DNA from: Ypsolopha sequella
Lineage: Eukaryota; Arthropoda; Insecta; Lepidoptera; Ypsolophidae
DNA length: 64,000 nt
Direction of reading: 5' to 3'
Assembly (NCBI GenBank): GCA_934047225.1
Contig: OW204004.1
Location: forward strand, 8,932,401-8,996,400
In this document: piece after piece, positions 38,601-50,600 of the stretch
How the letters are laid out: the number at the start of each line of letters is the position of its first letter
Position numbering within the stretch: position 1 is the stretch's first letter
Notes under the pieces: model-generated
Seen by the model: the letters and a program-made list of their open reading frames with translations, nothing else
Told to the model about the DNA's origin: nothing
The model's database searches: none
Made by a program: the position numbers and the translations under genes

Positions 38601-41600
38601 TACGACATGTGCAAAGAAACAAGACCCCGATATACATTACAGAGAAACCAGGATGTGTATATGAACACACACATACGAAAGTGCTGACAACGTGTGACAA
38701 TTTTATTCTTGTGACGACCGGATACAGTACAATTCCATGCAGTGATATCGTTTTACGAAGCAACTATTTAGATATTTTATGAACCTTTGTATTTTATGTA
38801 CCTATTTCAGATTTTTTAGTTTTATTATGTTGTGTTATTGTTTTCAAAAATGGTTTATTTTGACGACTATACAGTCGGGTTTTGCAGAAAACGCTACCTT
38901 ACTCACGTCGTATCAGAATAGTTAGATTTGTAGATTTTCTAGAGCAATGATTTAAGTACATAAAGAGTATTATTTTTAGTTTTGCATGCAGTACATATTG
39001 TGACGTTCAGTGATAAAGATTCAGTTTTTTGTAAAAATCGTGTAAATATTTTGTGGTTAAAATTCCGAAAAATGGGTAAACCGCAAAGTAAAAACGAACA
39101 AGTTGTCATAGCACAGAATGGTGCAAACGAGTCAAGTAATTTGAAATTAGAAGAAAAAATGGAAATTTATGGAATTGTGATAGTAATAACAGTTATCATA
39201 TTGTGTTTTTTTATCAGTGTACGTATTATATACAAAGTGTAGTAATCATATGCGAAAGTGGTTAAGAAAAGAATTAAGAGCGTCAACTTTGGAGAGTGCT
39301 CCACAGGCATTCCAAAATACGATGCAGCAACATGTATAGGACGAATGACGTCAGCAGGCAAATTGAAACATAAAATAGAAAGTTTACGAAACAGTGACCA
39401 TTGTGTTATTTTTGTGTAAGGTACAAAGTAGTGATCATACTAGAAAGTAGTTTTAAAGAATAGCTAAAGGTATTAGATTTGGGGAATGCGGATTAAGCAA
39501 CTCAGATCTCAATGCAATAGCATGTGTAACGTAGAAATTATAAAATGAAATGTTAGGGTTCCGTGAGTTTATAATTCGAATATGAACCCGCGAGCTAAAT
39601 GAAACTATAGATACGGGCAAGCCATATGTTAACCTGAACACTTTTCAAGTTGTTCCGAGCTCTCGGTGAATCGTAAAATGGCCTAGAGAGTATTTTTGCA
39701 AACTATCAAGTTATATTTTTCTTTCCGCATTAAAGGGATCCTAGAGAGATTTCCGAAACTTAGATATTTTTTCTTTCTCTTCTTGTAGATTGTAATTTTT
39801 TAGTGTTTTGTTATTGTTTTCAAGTGATGTATAATGTCGATATACACTCAGGTTAAGCAGGAAACGCTATCTGAATGACATCGAATTAGAGCAAATAAGC
39901 AAAGACGAATAAACAGGGTTCCGTAATAGAATGCAAATGTAGACCCTTGATGCAATGCGAAATTTATTTTTTATGTTTTGAATTTTATTGAATTTCTTGT
40001 GTATTGTGTATTGAAAATGTCATTTATGTTTGTAATTTGTGTAACTATGAAGCATGTAAGTAGAAATTTCCGGAATTTTTTCTTACATGACGTAAAGATA
40101 TACTATTGGTATACTAGATATTTTTCTAGCTTTTGGATTGATCACCAAAAAGTTATAAAATGTTTAGGATTCGGATAGATGTCAGGAAATGTATTTTTTG
40201 TGTTATGTAACAGTTTTGTGTTTGTATTTTTCCTCTATAAATTGTTTAAAGTTTTTTATGATAGCATTTTTTTTCACATTAATATGCTGTGTAAAGTCCA
40301 GTTATGAATTGTGTAGTTGAACAAATTGAAAATTTTCCATTATAGCACTATTTTTGATATTATAACACCGTTATTATGTTATTTTACTGTTTCGATATTC
40401 AAGTGTTATCTGTTAATTTTGTATTCAATTTCAGAGTAATTTCTACAGAAGTTAGTGTTAAAGAGTTTTTCAGTTTCATATTCATTTTTTTGTATTGTTT
40501 TCTTAAAGAATCTTGTGTAATTTTACATTATAAAATAGTCTTTACATTATGGTACTGCACAATGTTGAAATTTTATTTCATTGAAATTTATTTTCATTAC
40601 AGCAAGATAAGAATTGCGTCAGCCAGTAGGCAGTTTCATGTTACGAGCTTGTTTTGTGTTTACAATTGTTTAAATGTCGAGTCAGATTATGATATTATTG
40701 CAACAGTGTATCAGAGTACAATCAGTATAGTATGTTTTGAAACATTTAGGTACAATCAATGAAAGATGTTTTTAGTTTGTTAAAAATTTTATTTTGAAAA
40801 ATTTTTTTTTGTAGAAAGGGATGTACTGTGGAGTCATGAAATTGCTGATTGTAGCAATAAGTAATTGCGCACGACTTGTGGCAAGTCACGTAGCCTAGTC
40901 AGTTCTCTTCCCGACATTGTGTAGTAACGACGTGTTTTCTTACGTGGTTGTAGCCACTAGAATATATCGGACTATTAACTGCTAACCTGTGTTTCACTCA
41001 GTCAACACCCCAACCTGCCAAAACCTTGTTAGTGTGTTTTCCTATGTTTGCCTACATCAATAATTTGAAATCTCCATACATTTCTTCTCATTACATTTTG
41101 TACATAATGAAATGAGAATTATAGGAAAAATATTTCACAATGACAGATCAAGTTAAAAACATGGTAGTTGTAATAAAAAAAAGCAGAACTAGTATTTAGA
41201 ATATACTTACTTTGGAAGTCCAGCCCTCAACTGCTTTATAATTTGCTTATTATCCGCCTTCAAAAATATCACTATGGGGTAGAACTGTGCGTAGTTCAAG
41301 CGATCCACGGCGTTCGGTGTTATGTCCAGTAGGGCGTGTTTCCCTCGCTCCATGATCGACCGAATGGCGGAGAGACGTATGATGCTTGCTGATTTGTTCT
41401 TTGTGTCTTCTAGTTGGTTATCCATTTCTGGAAATGAAAATTCCTTAGTCTCCTAAAAATATAGTCACAGATAGTTTTAAGAGATGAACATATGGTATAT
41501 GTAATGGATTTTTGAGACACTTACTGGAGACTTGAAATAGCTTTAAAGGATGAAGTTCTTACTGGCTTGTCTTTACGGGAGAAATGACAACATAACATTT

Positions 41601-44600
41601 TTTTTTTAAAGAAACTGCATTGGTCATACTTTTTTTGAAGTTCAAAAATGTTTTTCTTCTGTTGTGCCTTATTAAAAACGACTCAGAATTACATTTAAGA
41701 GCGGTACTCACGCGGTGAGGCGAACTTGTCAGAGTTCTGCAACAGCCTCTCCCTGGCTATATCAGCGACGGAACCCAGCACGATGACCGGCCGGATGAAC
41801 CCGGGTTGTCGCAGCACCACACGTTCGTAGGCCGGGAACTTGCTAATGCTGTCTGAAAGGACAACTTCGTCCCAGTGCTCCTAGAAGGGAAAATTGTGTA
41901 TAACGGCTGAAGAAGCGCAATTGATGGAAGAGGGAAGAGATTGATGGACTTGGAAGAGGCGAAAGATGAATGTTGACCAAATTGGCAACATATTGAAGAA
42001 GGGCAATGTCAAAAGTACGCGGAATAGAAGACTAGATTGATGGATGTGGAAGAAGCTTAAGAGGTGTGTCAGGATCGTAACAGATGGAAGTTTTTTGTCT
42101 CTGTCTACCCTTCTAGAAGACAGGCGTAAGTATGTGTTAGTATGTAATAACGAGATCACATACAAACCAAGAAACAAAATAAATAACGCCTTAAATTGGA
42201 TAAAAAATCTTTTTACATTCAATGAAACCCTTATTTCTAGGGGGGCAGACGGGACTCTGAGGGAGGCAGACGAGACTCTGAGGGGGGGAAGACGGGACTC
42301 TAAGGGGGGGCGTGACCCCGTGGTCCCTATCTAGTAACGCCTATAAATGCAAATTACCTTTCCGAGACTCTTGGTCCTACGATGCGTGGACCGTCGCCTC
42401 CTAAAGAAGTTATGTTTGGTGTCGGGAGCGCCGGACAACTCTTTCTTGGTCGCGTTGAACTGAGCCGTGGCGAGCTCTTCCGCGCGAGCCTTGTTAGGGA
42501 TCGTGCCTTTTTGGACCTCTTGGTTGTTGCGACCTGGAGAAAAGTTGGATTTGTTTGTAGCTAACCTTAAATATTCATTTAGGATTTTGAGTTCAGTTTT
42601 GTAACATTGTTACTTGCTATATGATACAAGAGTAGATCGAAGTCTTGTTTTAGTGGCGTAAAACCATTGACGTACTAACAGGTAGATCTGCGCTCAAAAG
42701 TGTCCGAACCAAAAGAGTGTCAAACAAAACCATTGAAAACTAAAAAAGCGTGTCAATCGCACGTCAATCAAAATTGAGCCATGCAGCAATGGCATACGAT
42801 TAAAATTTATTAATTAAAAACATCAAAAATATGGAACAATCAACCGCCACCGTTACGAGTAAAGATTAGTACTAATACTTTTAAAGCTAAATTTAAGGCA
42901 ATACTCCTGCAGCGGCAAAAACAGGGTGAAAATTTGAAGCATCCTGATAAGGTTAATTTTCTTTTGAATACATATTATTGATTAAAACTTTTTATCTCTA
43001 TACCAAAAAACATAGTAAACCTATATATAGATCAAATGCCCTCATCTAAAACTCAACATTCACTACATTACATTCATCATATTTTGGATTTAAAATAAAT
43101 TTACTATTTCATCATCAAAACACTACACATCAGACACAACATAAACCTTACACACTTATGTACAGCCCTTTTCTTATTGTGTACTTGCCCTTATTACTTT
43201 CTGCTCTGAACACTACCCTAAGAGCTGGGGATAACTGAAAACCAGTGCTGCACACTGTATGACAGCGTCAGCAAATGCTGAGTTATTCCCATTTGTCCAA
43301 ATAAATGCTTTGTTTAAATGTTTATATTTTGTGTACGAACTGTTTGTGTTTTTAACTTTTTATATTTTAATATTTGATTGTACTCATTTTTCTTTTTTGT
43401 GTGTATTTGGCAATAAATGTTTCTTAGTCTTATTATTCTTATTCTTAAAATTTCTTAATATTTTGACACTTCACTAAGGACTTTTTTTTTCATTCCGTCT
43501 TGGAATAGGCAAAGGACAGTAGCCCGTACAGCAAAGTCTTATTTTATTTCATTTTTCATGTCTAGTTAAATATAAGGCCATAGCCAAGTCTTAGTGAATT
43601 GTCTTCATCCTCATTATTTTGGTTTTATTTAATATTTTACTTTTATTCTGGGGTGGGCCAGAAGGTTTCTGGGGGGGGGGAGGGCAGGTGGGCCTATGAG
43701 GCCCAAGGCGCCAAATCTTAAAATACGCCACTGCTTACCTATTCTGTAGACTTGCCAAGCACCGACAGTGCCGTTGTGTAAAGTGTCGACCACGTGGAAG
43801 ACGTCTCCACATCTAAAGGACATCTCGCCATCTTGCGGCTCCGTGTAGTGAAAGTGGGTCTTTATGTGGAACGAGTCCCCCGCTGAAAGATAAAAAAAAA
43901 GTTAATTAAATCGCCAAAATTGTTATACCCATATACAACCATTATACTCACATACACATTTACACATTAAATAAACAATAATTGTCCACTCTCGATGGAA
44001 TTTGTGGGGCTCTCTGCAGGTGACGGCAGAATAATAGCGTCGCAGATTTCGGTTTGCGGCATTATGCTGAGTTGGAGCTTTTTTCTCTTTGCCGCGACAC
44101 ACATACCACTAGGATAAATTTAACTTTCTTTTTGTGTTTTAACTTTATTTATTTTTTTCTTTTATTTAAGTTCTACTTTGTTTTTATATGTATGTATCGT
44201 GTTTAAATAAATGTTATATCTATCTATCTAAATGTAAAAAAAACACATGAATCCCCGAGGGGTGTCTGAGATGTTCCCAAGTGTGAACTGTGAAATGAAA
44301 TTCACAGTCCATACATGGTACAGGATCCAGCAGAAAATAACGCACATCGGCTATCTTCGGCTTTCGGCTGGCTTGTTAGTACTTCGTGCGACAGCGATGA
44401 CACTACGACCTGTACACCTGCTTTTCAACGACGATTATTACGTCCCAAACGCGATGTATAGTAAAATTTTGAAAAAGATTTTAGGGTAGTGGGGATAATA
44501 TTTTTTTCTCGTTTATCCTCTAGTGTGCGTTGTCATGGGATAGGTAATTAAAAAATATTGGGGGTGTGAGAAGACCATTTTTCGATCCAGAGTTCCGTTT

Positions 44601-47600
44601 GCGAAATATTAAGCTTAAAAGTGTTAATTTTTGTTAGAGTCAAGTGTCACCCCCTGCCGGCGAAACGGTTGTATTTGGAGACGTGAAAAAAATCACGGCA
44701 GTAGTATACATAACGAAATTAAAAGGAAAACTATCACAGCTAAGTAGGCTTTACAAGTTAACGAGTACAGATCGCGCCAAACTTTTAGTCCCCTCTAAAC
44801 ACGGGGCGATTCGCATCAGCAGGAACAAAATGTATGGGCCGTTCTTGAGAAGAGCAACTTCCGAGCGTACTAGAAGTTTGGTGCGATCTGTATTATTATA
44901 GATAATGGTCCGACTCGCACTTGACCGGTTTTTTTCACTGTAACTTTGTTTATGTTTATATTTCTGTGTGTGTACAATAAAAAAGAATGAGCTATAGATT
45001 GACAGTACACTCACGCATTTGTCCACTAGCAACGGCGTTGTATTCATCAGGCGAGTGTTGCACGATCAGGTCTATCCTCTCCTGCAGACTCAGCAGGAAG
45101 AGGACAGCTTCCTCCCGGGTCACTCCTTTCATCTCCATGTCGTTCACCTAGAGATATAATTCTGCATAGAAATCCAGTCGCGTAACTAGCAATACTTGTT
45201 GTAAGGATTAGGTCAGGATTACGTTTAGGGAGGGGGATTGGATAAAATCGCAGCGAAAAATATTTTTTGACTGGATACTTCTTTATTCGCGTCTCGTATA
45301 GGGGGCGTGTTCATAACTTGTACGTCACTTCCGGAACGACGTTTTTTAACGAAGGATCATTTCATTTCTGACTACAGGTTACTACGGTTTTTAATCGTTC
45401 ATTATTTGTTATTAGTTTTTTTATTATAATTAATTATTATTCAATGAACGAGCGAAGTTCTCTGAGTCTACTTGAACATTCCGGCATTTGTATGTATGTA
45501 TGTTTGTCCGACGATAACTCGAGTATCGTTGATCGGAACGTCATGAAATTTGGTGTGCGAGTAAATGACACAAAAAGAATTTTTAAGTTGAAACATGAGC
45601 CAAATTGGTCATGGGATTGCTGAGATATAGGGTTGGGGATCCGCGAGTTTACAGTTCGGGGCGAATCAAGTGATAAGTTAATCGAAATAATTAAAAGTTA
45701 CAAATTACCTCGTAAGCGAATGTACCGCTATTGACACGCACGAGTAATTGTTTTCTCTTTGGCTATTAATTGTCAAAGATAATAATGAATATTATAATGT
45801 CTTGCGTAAAGAGGCGGCATAAGAAGAATCCACTTGAATAATTTACGGCTGTAGCTCTGACACAACCCGCAGATTTTTTTAATAAGAGCCATTGACGGAA
45901 AATGGGGATTTTCGAATCCATTTACTCCACTATAACGTCATCTACGTATTTCATTTTTGGGTAAATGTTTATTGAGTATTTGATTAAGATTCTCACTGAA
46001 GGAAAACGCGATTGGATGAAATTTTCTCTATAGAATTTAATTCCGAAAAGACATCTAAATTGTTTTATTTTTTCCTGTAATTCTGAAATCCTAAATAATT
46101 TCATTGAGAAATTGCATTCAAAATGTGGATACTATATATCTGTAGTCTCCTTGAAAATCTTTTTGACAAAATAGCTTAGTACATAAACATAACATAACAT
46201 AGCTAACTAATTATTACGCCTATTTTTATACTTTTAAAATTTTATCAGCAGGCTGTAGCCCCTGCAGGGCGGCGGGACTGGTGGGCTGCACCCCCGACAC
46301 AAACACGCCGGACCTGTTGCCGCCGCACAGCCGCAGCCCTACCGAGCCTTCCTTCTGGAAACTTATCAGCCGGGGTTCGCTCCTGGAATGTTTGAACAAT
46401 ATTTTATTAGTGGCATGCATTTTTATAGGTATTTTTAACCAATCCCGTGCAGTCCCGGCTTAAGAATACAGGAATAGATGGAATGGAATGATTAAGAGCA
46501 GTTTCGCAGCCGGATTGTGAAAATCCTGCCTTTTTCTAATTAATCAAAACAGGGGCTCGACCGCGTAATTCTCATTTGTATCAACTTCAAGCAAATGCAT
46601 GCGAAATTCAACGCGTGCAAAAGAGATGGCATGTTAGGCGGGCGTCGTCGCACGCACGACAAATTTCAATCTCAAGTTGATGTTGATGAAAATGAGAATT
46701 ACGCGGTAGACCCCCAGAACACTTACGGTGTTACTACAAAACGGTGTTTAACTTTAGACAGTGTTTAAATCTGTTGCTGTCACTTTTTTACGATATGAAA
46801 GAAAAGGCGACAACAACAGATTTAAACACTGTCTAAAGTTAAACATCGTTTTGTAGTAACACAGTTAAATTCAAAATTCACTCAATAGTTACTCAAAAAA
46901 CCTTATTACCTATGTATAGTGTATGCTGCATTTCGGGTTTTTCACAATCCGGCTGCGAAACAGCTCTTAAATAGGGTAAAATATCCTTCGCTATAAATAT
47001 CAGAGACGTGCAAAAAAGGCGGACGGAGTCGCCGATAAACAGCTACTGAAGCATAACATTGGCGGCGGGCGGTTTAAAAGTGATTGACTGAACTTGTATG
47101 GACTTACTATGATGTGACAAGACAAGACAAGACAAGACAAATACTCTTTATTGTGCACCATATAAAAGAAAACTTAAAGGAGAAAAACAAGATACAGATA
47201 GATTACAATTGGCGGTCTTATCACTTAAAGTGATTTCTTCCAGATGTGAATGTGTGCGTGCCGGGCTCGTATATACAAGCGACTATACTTGCTATGGGTG
47301 CTTCAGTTTTTGGTCCATGTTTTCCCCTTGTAATAAATATTAGAACAGTGCGCCAATGCATCGGCAGCAGGGGAGGGAGGGAGTGAAAATATAATATGGC
47401 TTCACCCTTCAAAAGAAATCTTGAGTAGGGCGCCATTATTTTAATAATATTAACTTACGTAGGTTTATTCCTCTGTGTAGTCATTCCATCTTCTTCATAC
47501 AGCTGTCTTCTGCTACTGTAATAATCTGAAATTCAATATATATTAATGTCATTTGCGAATTTTGAAACAAACTGATCAATTGTTAAATTTGCAAATAAAC

Positions 47601-50600
47601 AATTTCTAATTCTAATTCTAATCGTTCGTGCTTTGTGGGTAAGTAAACAAAAGAAAATATTGATGGTATTGATGAGACTACGTAAGTATTACTACACATG
47701 GACGTAGCCAGAGGGGGTTTTGGGGGTTCAAACCCCCCCTGAAAAGTTCAAAATATTACAACCCTTCCCCAGCTTTGACGTTTTCCGGGTCAAGTGCCAC
47801 TTTCGCTAGCAGCTGCTAGAATTATAGAGAATCAAATCAACCTTCTGATTTTTTCAGAAAAATAAATGCCCTTTTTTGTCGGTTTTATTTTTTGGAACCT
47901 CCCCCCAAATACTAAAACCTGACTACGCCCATGTTACTACGTATACTTAGTCTATGATGGTATTTAATAAAACCAAGGTTGCCAACTCGATACCACGGTT
48001 TAGTGCTAAATGGCATCTCAAATTGTGCTATGAATTTCCAAAAAATCATTAAATGAAATATTATGTGAAATAAAAATATTTTTTAATGCAAGTGCTCGTT
48101 AAGACTGCAAAATAGTGCTAAATTTAGTGCTATTTGCTGTACGTAATTTTTCAGTGCTAGATATATGAAATTAGTGCTAAATCTAGCACCGAAAGTGCCA
48201 AGTTGGGAACACTGAATAAAACCAAAAAGAAGAAATGTATAGTGATGTGCACCACGTGGAAAATAAAGAACTTATCGATAAAAAAAAAGTGTAAGAAAGC
48301 GAGTAGAATGAAAAGATACTGCATTTATGTTTGCTGCATTCTACGTATATACGCTGGAGTTGGTAAAGTAAAAACTGGGAAGTATTTTAATGTGTTCTCT
48401 TTGTTTTTAAAATCGGCAAAATATAACAATGTGTAAACAAACAAGTGCTTTGTTCATTACCATCATTTCTAGGTGGTGGCGGCCGTGGCGGCTGATCGTG
48501 TTCAAGAGACATCGGCCCCCTCCGTCCCTCGGTACCGTTCCCCGCACCCCCCCGCACCGGAGCCGCGACATACAAATTCTGACCGCTACTCGAATACGCG
48601 GATGAAATGGGATCAGCACCTGTGTAAACGACAAACGTTTTGTTGAACTTGCTATTCTAATAGATTTGGCTGGAAGTAATATTCTACTCGGTGTTGGAAT
48701 GTTGAAACATACATGAAAATTCAACCTTAATTACATGATGAATTAATGAGCGTTTTTCTCGTTGTTTTTTTTTCTTAGTTCTTAGGTTTCCTCCAGATGG
48801 CGCTGTCCATATCACCATAGATAAAATGTGTTTCGTAGCAATCAATGTCAAAGTTTGTTTGGAATCGATGCTCAGAGTCTGAGAATCGGTGCAAATTTTG
48901 TCTTTGATTCTGTTGCTAAAGAATACGACATTGCCATCTAGGAATCTTATTTAACACTAAATTTACCATAAGGAAAAACGCTCATTAGGACAATGTTATA
49001 TGATTTTTCGTTATTCTTATAAATAAACAAATGGTGTGAAATTAAAAAGTCGTAGAACATAAGTATCCTTAGTGAATTTCACAATTGGAGTTCAAAATTG
49101 GATTCAGTACACAAATATACACAAGAAAATTCAAGAAAAAAAAATTTGGACACCTAAAAAAATCTAATAATCTTACCTAAACTATTGTAATTATTCTGAT
49201 AATTTCCATTGGTCACCGTTTCTTCCCTGATGAGTTCTCTGGTGACAACCAAATTTAATCTATCTTTGCATGACTCAACGAGCTTCCTTGCTTCTTTTAG
49301 CGTCATTGCATCTGTGACTGGTGTGTTGTTGATTTTGGTGACTACATCCCCTTCGCAAAGGCCTTGGCCAGCTTGGTTCAGTTGCTCTCGTGCCCTCAAT
49401 GTCAGTTCCTTAACGTAGAGTTTACATCCTAATACTATACCGAAATCTGAAAACAAAATACTTAATATTTTTTATAATGTTTTATTTTAACAAGGACTTA
49501 ATTGTTAAGAGGCTATGCGAATTTTATTTTTGTCCCTGTCACTCCAACCGAAAAATCGCGCAGTGCGAGAGGGGCGGATTCAGGGCAAAAGGGAAAAATG
49601 TTGGTTTTATATTAATTATAAAAACCCTAAAATAGATAGCAAAATTTCAAATATCAAATCTCTAGATATTGTTAAAACACACCTAATAAAATAAGTTTGA
49701 ATTCTGTATATGGTTTCTATACGTCAAGGGAAAAAAGTTGGTTTTATATTTTTATTAAAAAAAACTAAAATAGATAGCTAAATTTCAAATATCAAATCTC
49801 TAGATATTGTTGAAACACACCTAATAAAATAAGTTTGAATTCTGTATATTGTTTCTATACATCAAACGAGGAGAAAAAGTGTGTTTGAAGACCTCATTTC
49901 AACAATTATTTCTATCGAGGAAAATTTATCCGAACATGTTTTCCAATTTCAAAACCCTAGATTGTATAGTCAAAATGCATATACCAGAAATTTATTAAAA
50001 TTTTCCGTGTATTTAATGAAATACACAGAAAAAAATACCCGTATTTTTTTCGCATATCGCCTCAACATATATCAACATCAATAAATTCAAATATCAAGCA
50101 AGTGTTATCTTTTAAGTGCTGTCAAAAAACTGTCTATCTGTTCACGATATTCAGAAACCACTATACCTGTAGATTATTTTAAAGTTCTAGTATCATAATG
50201 CAGGGGTTTTTGAATAAAACATAAATAGATAATGCTACAAGAAAAAATTGTACAAGTTTTTTTCAGGAGTTCAAAGGCAAAATCTACCTTCTTTCTTTCC
50301 ATTCCTACTCAACGCAAGCTTGATAGTGGTGGGCGCAGTAGGCGGCGGCGCAGGCGCTCTTCTCCGCACCACCAGCGTGACAGTTGCGCCTGAGTCCCGT
50401 AACACTTGCACTGCTCGTGCGTATTCCACATTCTCCAGGGGTACGCCATTCACTGATACAATGCGGTCGTTCACTCTGAGGAAAAAAGAAGTTTAAAAAG
50501 TTACATGGTTTCAAACCTTGAATAAGCGTTATAGGAGGTTTACACCTGCGTCATAATTTGAGACATTGGGACACGAGGGTTTGGTAATAATTTTGCTCGA

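Larger units (their letters stand above)
37891..41026 (+). mobile_element. non-autonomous LTR retrotransposon with tRNA-Trp-type PBS
   Basis: Direct 194-bp LTRs (37897-38090 and 40827-41020) start TGTGGAGTCATG and end CCAACCTGCCA, differing at one base (GTTAAC/GTCAAC). AAACCT flanks both sides (37891-37896 and 41021-41026). At 38094-38113 the sequence TGGTGACCCCGACGTGATTT is, as I recall the insect tRNA-Trp 3' end, a full 20-base complement. This primer is used by the CsRn1 lineage of Ty3/gypsy elements. A purine run (GAAAGGGATG) precedes the right LTR. The 2.7-kb interior has no protease, reverse transcriptase or integrase and no long frame, only a short membrane-protein ORF. It must be mobilised in trans. 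Confidence 0.92.
37608..41210. other. pyd intron inside the GUK domain, holding a short LTR element
   Basis: The 3.6-kb intron is mostly the LTR element at 37897-41020. Outside it, 37608-37890 and 41027-41210 are plain AT-rich sequence. Confidence 0.85.
46492..46970. mobile_element. MITE family C copy 1 with two foldbacks nested inside
   Basis: It starts TTAAGAGCAGTTTCGCAGCC and ends GGCTGCGAAACAGCTCTTAA. Inside are two further palindromic units, 46560-46707 and 46730-46860. TTAA at both ends suggests a piggyBac-type target. Relatives are at 55242-55580 and 61485-61713. Confidence 0.8.
46383..47458. other. pyd intron with nested MITEs and a retroposed insert
   Basis: Contains the multi-layer MITE at 46492-46970 and part of a MITE family F copy (about 47000-47300), interrupted by a retroposed LINE/SINE tail (47118-47249). 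Confidence 0.7.

Noticed and set aside
40376..40762. 128-codon open frame near the right end of the short LTR element
   Set aside because: Very Phe/Ile/Tyr-rich from AT-rich sequence, no domain or signal pattern that distinguishes it from chance.
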